64,000 nucleotides of DNA from Hypomesus transpacificus (lineage: Eukaryota > Chordata > Actinopteri > Osmeriformes > Osmeridae), in NCBI RefSeq assembly GCF_021917145.1, contig NC_061081.1, forward strand, positions 9,758,100-9,822,099. Reading direction: 5' to 3'. Position numbers and translations under genes: made by a program. The notes beneath the pieces were generated by a model. That model did not search any database, was not told the DNA's origin, and saw only the letters and a list, made by a program, of their open reading frames with translations. Below are positions 52,601 to 61,465 of the stretch, piece after piece. Each line of letters starts with the position of its first letter. Position 1 is the stretch's first letter.

Positions 52601-55223
52601 CAGTGTAGAATTCAGAGTTCACCTATATCAGTAGATATCAGACAGTCAACTAAAAATATGTGCTACCAAGCACAACAATAAACATCTCAAAAAGAAGGGA
52701 TATGGTAGTCTGTATGTACTGTATGCATACATATACTGTAGGTAGGTGATTTACCAGAGGGCCGTGTGGTTCGGCATGTCTTTGTGCTTCAAATGCAGCA
52801 GACACGTTCCCGCCTAGTCATGGAAACACACACACACATCCTTGTCATAGACACAATGTTAAAGTGACATACAGTCTGAATAATGGATCCAAATATAGTA
52901 AGAGTGTGAACACAACAAATAGGTAGTGCTTATCAACTTTTCACATCAAACCCCATGTGAAGTATTCAAAATCTGCCCATTTCTTTTTCAAATATCCTCT
53001 TTGAAATAAAGAGTGATCCATTACAATGATGAGCACAATTAACAATTGGAGCTCATCTTGACCACATTTACATCAGCAGCCTACACTGATCCAGCCTCTA
53101 ACTTCAATCTGTACCTGGTCCAAAGTCCACAGTGGCATACAGCCCCTGTATGGAGCCACACTTGAGATAACCCAGACCAGCACCATCTGTGGTGAACAGC
53201 ACCACTTCATCTCCCAGGTGGGAACGGAACAGCGCAATCAGATGACGAAGGTAGTTGTAGTCGCAGGCAAAGTAGCTGCCGTACTCATTCTCCACCTGAC
53301 GCAGAGTAGTGTTTGAGTGTGTGCATGTGTATAAGACAGGAGACAGGCGAAGAGGAGTATTAATCACCACATGATTAACAAGTTAGTGACTGAAAATGAC
53401 AACGTTCTTCATTCGATATTTGGTAATGGGTTTTATTTTGCCCTGGTTCTACATTAGGATACCAGTCCCCCTTACCTGAACAGTGATGATGGGTCCCCCA
53501 TTCTGATAGAGGAAAGGTTTTATCATTGGCAGCAGCTTCCCCATCCAGTTATCAACAGCAGCAATGTAGTCTGAAACATATGGATTATTAAACAATGTGT
53601 AACAAATGTTATTAAAAAAGCATAGCTACAACTTATGGTACTTTGTTTGCAGTCTTGAACCATAGCCTTTACAAACCATGACTGATAGTTAAATATTTGG
53701 GAACTTCAAAATGGGAGAACCAGGTGTGGGTTCCAAGATGAGTCTAGTCCAAACCAACCAGAAAACTTCCCATTAGCGGGCTTTCTCACAGAGCAGTGTG
53801 AAACCATTTAATGTTCATTTGTAACACATAGTATCAGGCATATACATTATATTGCTGTACTACTTTGTTTATGTACTCATATACACTTGATATAACACCT
53901 GGATCTGAAGAACGCAGGACGATGTCTTTCTTGTTGAGCAGCCAGGCAGGTAAGCCACCCTTTCAAACAGACAGATTGGTTCACAGGTAGTGTACAATAC
54001 AAGGTGCTTTGCAATGGGAAAATTACTACCATAAAGCTCAGACAACCACACCATACATCCACAGACATTCTCACCATGTCCCACTCTCCACATATGTATG
54101 GTCCTGGCCTGAGTATGACCAGGAGGCCCAAGTCATGGGCTAGCTGCAGGAAGTGATCCAGATCTCTGTCTCCGCCAAAATCATACCGGTTTGGAGACGG
54201 CTCGTGGTAGTTCCATGGAACATATCTGAAAGGAAAGCACATAAATGGATGGGCTTGTATGTATTTTGCGGATTCAATGGTGTTTTTTAATACTACTACT
54301 ATTACAACACTGTTAGTCCTCTAACAAAGTGGACAAGATATGCGTGCATACGTCTGGATGGTGTTCAGTCCTGCCATGTACATCTTCAGCAGCCGGTCTT
54401 TCCAGTATACTCTAGGTATCCTGTTGTAATGGATGCTTCCTGAGATGTAGCGGAACTCTTCCCCATCTTTCCGGAAACAGTCGCTCTTGTAGTCCATGCT
54501 AAAGGTACGGGGCGCCCCATGCTGAGAACAATGAAAAATTGTCCTTCTAAATGTATTTAATAATCACATCCTTGTCTTTTCATAAGTGGACATGAGGAAA
54601 GCTAATAAGCATGTAATTGGCAGTATAATATCACTATGTTACCATAGTGATTAGTCTTTGCTAGATACAGCAATTAGAATGATCACAACTGCTGACTCTG
54701 TTGCACAATCCCATGTGACAGACAGGCTTTTACAACAATGGGATAGCTTGTCAGGTGATGTCCCTCTACAGTTAACAATCTATCCTTCCAATGTTTGAGA
54801 TTGTATTATGTGATTTATGCTGGTGGAGAGACATACAGAAGAAATACAAATATACAGTGACAAAATTATCGTGGATTTTTGAACCATTAATTGCGACTTT
54901 TACAGTAAACAATCATAAAATCACCAATCAGAGCAGCCCAATTACTAAGTATAATAAATGTGTACCAGACAGAAAATAACAATTTATTGTTCTTAGTATT
55001 CATAATAGCCTACACCAGATAGGCTACTATTAAAGTCTACTTAGTGCATCCTTCTGTACATCCTGGAGCTGTTGCGCTATACAGCTAACCAACATAATTA
55101 TGTGACCGACAGGGAGTAAGAGTCTAAGCAAACTTATATTAAGGATGTGAACTGGGTACTTACTGTACACAAAGCAAAGCAAAGCAAACTCAAAAACAGA
55201 ACTCCCACACCGGTGACAGCCAT
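49671..55223 (-). CDS. glb1: Lysosomal beta-galactosidase (GH35)
   Basis: Acid hydrolase that removes terminal beta-galactose from GM1 ganglioside and glycans in lysosomes. Sixteen exons: 55164-55223, 54352-54521, 54075-54225, 53899-53959, 53476-53570, 53115-53295, 52755-52813, 52501-52622, 52127-52167, 51922-52034, 51681-51755, 51454-51543, 51178-51291, 50477-50608, 50088-50333 and 49671-49916. They total 651 residues (human 677). Exon 1 is a signal peptide ([12 protein letters not shown]). RYISGSIHY and [11 protein letters not shown] mark the GH35 barrel. The acid/base Glu is in VENEYGSYF (exon 6) and the nucleophile Glu in [16 protein letters not shown] (exon 8). [17 protein letters not shown] is in the C-terminal beta domain. 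Sequons include NVSA, NITG and NVTV. The C-terminus is shorter than in mammals. GLB1L is less likely because of the exon 13-16 match. A minus-strand AATAAA lies at 48922-48927. Confidence 0.96.
50672..51029. mobile_element. Inverted-repeat MITE in glb1 intron 13
   Basis: The left end GCCTGGGAACCAGACCA and the right end (reverse complement GCCTGGAACGGCCAGACCA) are imperfect inverted repeats bounding about 358 bp. No coding frame is visible and no clear target duplication was found. A diverged relative is at about 7090-7375. Probably a hAT-type non-autonomous element. Confidence 0.5.
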
Positions 55224-55730
55224 CTCTCAGAGGACACAGCTTGCTGCTCGGCATTCAAAGGCACTGTGCCTACCTAGATCACAAGACGAGACCGCTGTCA
55301 TGTCTGAACCAGGAAGCGTGCGGAAGTCACATGACCAGTATGATGGGCATTGCCACCATAGACATGTCAATCTATGATTGCCACATTCTGACCACATTAG
55401 GTACGTTCGACTTCAGCAGCGCCGGCGGCGCCGAATTGAAGCAGTGAATGCCATTGGCTGCTTCAAGTCAGGCGGCTGACACTATTAAAAGCAAGCTAAC
55501 AGGACCAAGTAAAAGCTGTAAATGAGGAAGTCAACTATATTGGACATGGCGTGTAGTGACACACTTCCATCAATAGGCGGCAAGTGCGAGTCTTTTAATG
55601 AGGAACTACCAACACGTGTGTATACGTGTGTTCTTCGCTAGGTCTGTTGTTCTTTAAAACAGTTTTTAACAACATTGACGTCTCATAAGTTTATGACGAT
55701 CGTTACATATATTCATAACTTCGTTTAAAG
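55224..55730. promoter_or_regulatory. Bidirectional promoter of glb1 and ccdc86
   Basis: The start codons of the two divergent genes are 507 bases apart. GTCACATGAC at 55326-55335 differs by one base from the CLEAR/TFEB consensus GTCACGTGAC and is about 105 bases upstream of the glb1 ATG. CGGAAGT, an ETS-like site, overlaps it. A plain CACGTG E-box is at 55613-55618, nearer ccdc86. The middle is G+C-rich (GCGCCGGCGGCGCC). No TATA box is obvious. Confidence 0.55.
55326..55335. promoter_or_regulatory. CLEAR-like TFEB site upstream of glb1
   Basis: GTCACATGAC matches the palindromic CLEAR decamer at nine of ten positions. TFEB and TFE3 drive lysosomal genes, GLB1 among them, through such sites in mammals. 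Its closeness to the glb1 start supports the call; binding has not been tested. Confidence 0.5.
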
Positions 55731-57350
55731 ATGTTTATGAGTGAAGAAAGTACCCAATACAACCCGAACGAGGCAGAAGAGGCCGAAGTAAACCCAGAGC
55801 TCGAGCTGCCTCCTGTGGTAACACGGACCCGTAGCGGACGCAGAGTGCGAACTCCTGCAGCCCTTCTAGATTCTGAAGTACCCAGCCTCGTGAAGACTCC
55901 CAGTCGCAGAACTAGAAAGTCTGCTATTCAAAAGTTACCTGAAAACAAGACAGGAAATCATAACACGGAACCGAATACAACCATTCTAGCCGTAAAACAA
56001 ATGATTGAGTCTCGTGAGTATGCATACGTCACGCCGGCTGTTTTTTCCAGAGCTGCAACGTTTGTGTTTACCTCTCTACTGTGTTCACAGCGACCATGGT
56101 CAAATCCGATGGCGTATCAAATGATACATGCAACGAGAAGGAAAACGATGCCCGCACAATACTAACGGAATTAGCTACCCGGCCGCAAATTAAAACTGCG
56201 AAAAGGACAAACCATATGGAGTCAAGTGAGAAACAGAACTCGAGTATACCGCTGGGCAAGCCTAAATCTGGACGAGTATGGAAGGATCGCAACAAGCAAA
56301 GGTAATATGGGATCAAACAGACAACATAGTGAAAACGTGTTGCCAAGTTGTCATGGCATTATTTTGTGAATACTGTAAAACCGGTCATGCCCTTTTTGTT
56401 TTCGTTTTTTTTTACACGTCTTGTGTAATATCCTGAAATCTCTCTCAATGCTTTGAATCTCCAGCTCATCACGTTATTTGTCATTGATCTGAAGGACTAA
56501 AGACATGTTATTTGTCATTTTAATGTCAAACGATCAATACGCCTTGTCTAAATATCTTGAATTTGTATTCAAGGTTCTCTGCTTTGCTGAGGGATAAGCC
56601 ACTGCGTTCCTCGTGGGAAAAGAAGATGGAGGCCAAAAGAGGAAAGGAGATGGTGAAAAAATATTCTCTTCAACTGAAAGAGGACAAGGCCAGAGAAAAG
56701 GAGGCAAGTAACAAGTAAAGACTAGTTCAGGCACGTCCTCTCGCTCATCAACATCATGTCTATGGTTATTCCATGATTATGAATAAATGCTCAGATCGTA
56801 CGCGAGTGTCTTGACTGAAATATATTTCAACAATTGTTTTGTCAATTGTGTTTTTTTGTGTGCCAACATCTTGTATTGTTTTTTTCCTTATGAAGGATAA
56901 GAGGAAAAGGAGGGAAGAGAACTTAAAACGACGTGCAGAGAATGAGAGGAAGGCAGAGGTTGTTCAAGTGGTAAGTGAACCATCCCAGCTGAACACTTAC
57001 CTAATTTTCTCATATACTGTTGCACTTTTAGTTCTTTTCGCATACATCATTAGTCTGTTTTCATGTCACCTAAAATCAAGTAATAAACTATTCTAACTGA
57101 ACCTCCATTCTGCACCTTTCATTCCCAGGCTAACTGGGTTAGTAAACAGATAACTGTAGACTACACCTGGCTGTACTTTTCATTTTTTTCTACATCACAT
57201 ATTCTTTCGCAGATCCGAAACACATCAAAAATCAAGAGAATGAAAAAGAAACAACTGAGGAAGATTGAGAAAAGGGATACGTTAGCCATGCTGCAGAAGG
57301 CAAAACCCAAGACCCCAAAGTCCCCAGAGAAAGTGATCAGTAAATGTTGA
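55731..57350 (+). CDS. ccdc86: Coiled-coil domain-containing protein 86 (cyclon), Cgr1-like nucleolar protein
   Basis: Basic nucleolar/perichromosomal protein whose C-terminal domain resembles yeast Cgr1, an rRNA-processing factor. Five exons: 55731-56013, 56091-56301, 56574-56703, 56896-56970 and 57213-57350, total 278 residues. The N-terminus is acidic and disordered and contains TRSGRRVRTPAALLDS. The conserved part begins at KPKSGRVWKDRNKQRFS, continues through LRSSWEKKMEAK and a Lys/Glu/Arg coiled coil, to NLKRRAENERKAEVVQV, then IKRMKKKQLRKIEKRDTLA. Intron 3 has a GC donor (GAG|GCAAGT); a nearby GT would break the frame. A second ATG (codon 3) could also serve as start. AATAAA at 57524-57529 is the likely polyA signal. 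The gene is divergent from glb1. Confidence 0.93.
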
Positions 57351-57529
57351 TTTGAGTGGGACGTTGAAATATGGTTAAACACACTATATATTGATTGTGT
57401 GTATGGGGGTTTTAAAATCTAACAATGAATCTGTGGGTTAACACAGATGGTTAGATGGGATGTGTACATTTTATTGACACTGGAAATTAACATCTGATCA
57501 ATCGTGTTCCTATGTTTTTCAATAATAAA

Positions 57530-58840
57530 CATATACATTTCCGATGTCCCATATTGTGGTTTTTTAGCCATACAGAAAGTGAGAGATTTTATGATTGTCA
57601 TTTGTTTGTGATAAGAAAAAGGATTCTTCTTTAAACACAAAGTAGACTACATTATATCTGATGTGGTTTCTGTGAAGGAATTATATCTATACTGGTACTG
57701 CTCTGTTTATGTGTTGTGCTTCCTAACGTTAACAAGAGCCAGGAAAGGAAAATGAGCCTTCTTGCTTCTTTACAACAATGAAATGGAGTGAAACTACGAA
57801 TAAAGAGAAAGTAGAAAAACTTGCTTAATTATAAAATACATTACATAACTGATATTATTAGCAAATATGCTCATATCCATAACAGATTCAGAAAAGAGAA
57901 ATGTCTTTTTGTTTAGCACTTATAGGCCTAGCAGCGCAGTTCCTACTGTGGTGTAGATTCAATTTCGTTATTTTCATTTATATAGCACACTAAACAACAG
58001 GATCATTTAACCATTTGAAATCTATTGTAATGACTTGACTAGCTCAGAAAGGAACAATCGTCCAGGCATAAGATGAAGTTCCCAAATTGACGTTTATTAA
58101 CCACACGGTACACAGGCACAGTAAGCCAAACCGCTGTTTGGCCCTAGCCCACGCTAAATAAAAGAAAGGTAGCCCACAAAACAATAGTGACCGTCGCTTG
58201 TGAAACAGGGGGTGTCCAGACATTTTTGATAGGGGTGGCACAAGGGGTGGCCCGCCTCTGACTGGGCATATAGCAAATCATATTTTAAGATATTGGGGTG
58301 GCCAATCAGATTTCAGGGGTGGCCCGTGCCACCCTAGGCCACTCCCTGAACACGCCACTGTTGTGAAACCCAGACGTAACAGAAAGAACAGATGCTAAAC
58401 CTGGTCTTAACTTCGATGTTCCAACCCCCCTGCCCAACCCCACTGCCCAACCCCCCACCATACCCCTTCTCCAACCACCAGGATGCCCGGCATCCAAACA
58501 TTCTGGGCATTCCCGTGATTAGCAGACAGCAAGTTGATTGGCATGTCGGACCCCGCGAACACTACTGGTAAACAACCAACCAACAGCCTAACATAACACA
58601 TGTCTTTCGGTGTGGGTCGCTACACTATTTTTGTACTTTAACTGCTAAGATTCCTTGATGAGATGCCTTATCAATTTACTAATGTTACAAAAGATTAACG
58701 CTGCAGTCAGATAGTTAGTTACCCTGTTTGCTATTGTATAATGCCTGTTCTAAATACGTATTTCAGAGTAGGGCTAGCCATGATTTAGTAGTTGATTGAA
58801 GATAATAATGGGAATATGTTTGAGATTGAGATTGGACTCA
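57530..58840. other. Gene-free stretch after ccdc86
   Basis: No exon-like sequence found. About 58205-58362 contains GGGGTGGC and GTGCCACCC blocks and CACGCCACTG, which resemble hAT-derived fragments common in fish; a short similar fragment occurs at about 60660-60730. Neither has intact ends. Confidence 0.35.
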
Positions 58841-59900
58841 AATCAGAATCAGAATCAGAATTGGTGTTTATTCGCCATGAAAGTTTGCACAGACAAGGAA
58901 TTTACTTTGGCAGGAAAGCCTACCTAAGCAGCCATTTTCGGCGCCAACTAGAAAAGTTACAGCATAACATGAGGAGAGAGGAGAGAAAAAGGCAACCCCC
59001 ATACAATGCTCCTAGAGGAGTACAGTGTGGGAACAGGCAAAAACCTCAGCACATAAGCCCAACAACATTTACAAACATGACTTGCAGGAGGGGGGGGGGG
59101 GGGGTAGACAAGCAGCATCTGGACCTGCAGCCATGGTAGGCGCTGGACACAGACCCGCCTGCCACCCTGGGGAAACAAGCAGTCGCAGGCGTTGGATGGA
59201 GGTGGGGGGGTGATATCTGTAGTAGGTGAAAGTTAATATGTGAGTGATCTGGGTTGGCGCCCTCGACCTATAGGTCACAATCAGTCCATTTCTCCCTATG
59301 CAGATTGTGTTGGCAAGGAGAGATCCTTGGTCATGACCCGGGCAGAGCAGGGAAGAGCAAGATAGTCTCGCTTCAGCGCTCTCCAGGGGAGTTGTTTTCC
59401 AGCAACGGCCTTGGCCATGGCCTGTGCTGGTTACGGGGCGGAAAGTAGATAAGATTGGGGTAGTTGTTTTGACGAGTAGCCGCGACTCAATTTTCACGTC
59501 CACCCTTCAGGAAGGTCTCCAACTCCTCCGTCTTCCTTTGCAGAGCCGCAAACTCATCCCTGTTGTAATCCATACTGCGTTGTAAATTCATAGTCTGAGC
59601 TCCAACAGCTCTGCCCACCGAATCAACCAGGTCGGGCAGCCTAACGGGGCTTATGATGGCCACAGCCGTTTAGAAAGCCTGTAATCACGGTTCCGAATAT
59701 GAAGATGTCTTCAACATCCTCCACGGAAAGCGCCGCTAGACACACGACACGCCAATTCGCCCACTCATCCATCGTGTAGCCAGCTGCAAACGTCCCGTGA
59801 GGACAGTTGGGTTCCCCCGAACTCGAGCTTCTCTTCAAAAAGATGGTGTCAATTGCATTAAGAGACCAGCTAATTAATTCCATGCTTCTAGTTTCGGAGA
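58841..59900 (-). mobile_element. Retroelement-like unit with small ORF and ATTCTG-type tail
   Basis: Read on the minus strand, a small broken ORF (59883-59487) is followed by about 600 bases of noncoding sequence, an AATAAA (58872-58867) and three CTGATT units (58860-58841). An AATAAA followed by a short tandem tail is the usual 3' end of a non-LTR element or a SINE it mobilises. A poly-G run (59091-59104) interrupts the body. The 5' limit and the family are not determined. Confidence 0.4.
59487..59883 (-). pseudogene. Frameshifted small membrane/coiled-coil ORF, function unknown
   Basis: I do not recognise the family. One minus-strand frame starts at the ATG at 59883 and reads MELISWSLNAIDTIFLKR, then CPHGTFAAGYTMDEWANW and VCLAALSVEDVEDIFIFG. 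It enters a hydrophobic stretch and stops at 59641. A second frame, open from about 59670 to the TGA at 59487, continues the hydrophobic stretch (AVAIISPV) and then gives a charged, heptad-like C-terminus (FAALQRKTEELETFLKG). The 397-base span is one base more than a whole number of codons, so a single-base indel near 59668-59676 explains the break. If intact the product would be near 131 residues with one membrane segment. It lies in the retroelement-like unit; an origin from a mobile element is inferred only. Confidence 0.45.
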
Positions 59901-59985
59901 GTGATGGTGAGAGAGTATCTTGAGACAGACAAGACAAGACAGAGCCAAGCAGGGAAGGTCAGGGAGGGGAAATGTGGGTAATTGG

Positions 59986-60072
59986 ATGTGTAAGCCTACA
60001 TGTTATAGCCTACATGAGATAGCAGAGCCTATGTGTAAGCCTACATGTTATAGCCTACATGAGATAGCAGAC
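59986..60072. repeat. Two-copy tandem duplication, 45-bp period
   Basis: A 45-base unit starting ATGTGTAAGCCTACATG is present at 59986 and again at 60031. The second copy matches for about 41 bases. It lies in gene-free sequence and yields a repeated peptide only in a spurious ORF. Confidence 0.85.
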
Positions 60073-60977
60073 TTCTTCAAAAAGCTGAGCAAACAGTATC
60101 AGGTGGAAATAGATCCCAGTCCTTGCACCACCCCAAGACCTCAGAGCAGCATACAAGTCAGTCAGTCACATGCCAAGTTTAGCCTGTGTTTGTAGGCCAC
60201 ACATGTAAGCCTACACAAAAGTTTTTTTCCAGATTAAGCCTCACATTAAAATGTTGGTTGTTGATTCATGAGTGTTCTTGTTTTGATGGCTGTGGCATTG
60301 TTTGTGTGAGTATACACAAAACATTATGTTTTAATGTAAAAGAAGGATCTAACTTGGTTAGACCCAGATTATACAGTGTATTCATGAAAACAGAGTGACC
60401 AAAGCTCTCCAGTTTGTGAGTAGCCTACACTGCAGTGTGTGTAAGAAAGAAATGAGTTGCAAATTCAGATGTAAAGACACAGTCTATTCATAGTAAATGT
60501 ATAATTTGACTAAAGTAACCCTAGTGGACCATACTAGGCCATACTGAAGAACTCTGGCTTAGTGAATTTTAATTTATATTTCTCGTCAGCAATCATATGA
60601 ATAATTTACACTGCTTAGATGCCAGGCTAAGGTTACACACACATTTTCAGTCTGGTCTGTTTACCCCCTGAAGTAGCCTTGGCCACCCCTTGGCCACCCC
60701 AAATATAAAAGTCTGGTTCCGCCACTGAAGATACAGACCAGAGACAAAAACGGTGGTCCTCGGACTGACGTCAGTCCGGTGGCTTTGTTGAAAAGCTAGT
60801 GTTTTACAGCCACATTTTTTCATTTTGAGTTTGGCATAGGAAAGACGTATCAATGGACTTTGAGGTTAATTTTACCCACTGAACTGTCGTTATTCGACAA
60901 GGTAAAATCGGTTTTGCAATCAATCACCCCTTTAAAGTAAATTAAAGTCACATTTTGCCAGGTTTAATGCTGTATGG

Positions 60978-61162
60978 GGGTCAGTTGGCTGAGCGGTTAG
61001 GAGTCGAGCTATTAATCAGAAGGTTGTTGGTTCAATTCCCAGCTGTGCCAAATGAACTTGTGTCCTTGGGAAAGGCACTTCACCATACTTGCCTCGGGGA
61101 GAATGTCCCTGTACTTACTATAAGTTGTCTGGATAAGAGCGTCTGCTTAATGACTAAATATG
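60978..61162 (+). mobile_element. tRNA-derived SINE with L2-type tail
   Basis: A box TGGCTGAGCGG (60986-60996) and B box GGTTCAATTCC (61029-61039) match the SINE at 18537. The body TTGGGAAAGGCACTTCACC and tail TGTCT-GGATA-AGAGCG follow, ending in AATGACTAAATATG. It is a diverged full-length copy just downstream of the mucin-like gene's polyA region. Confidence 0.75.
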
Positions 61163-61465
61163 AAAGAAATATTATTATGAAAAAACTTTATTCTGAGAAT
61201 TAGTCAATACAAAAATCATTAATTAGATTTGATGACAACTCAAACTTTTCAAAAAGGTTTCATACATCACAAGAAACTATAAAGGTTAAATATAAGAGTA
61301 TTTGCATTACAGAAATTCAAGCTTTTTAATTTGTGTATCTAGGATTGTTTAGTCATCTTTTTGATTACATAATACATTATTTAAACAAGTAATTGTGCTA
61401 TTTGTTTTTAATCTGACAGTACTACAATTTCATATAAAAGGAAAAAAAAAAAAGGCAGAAAATAT

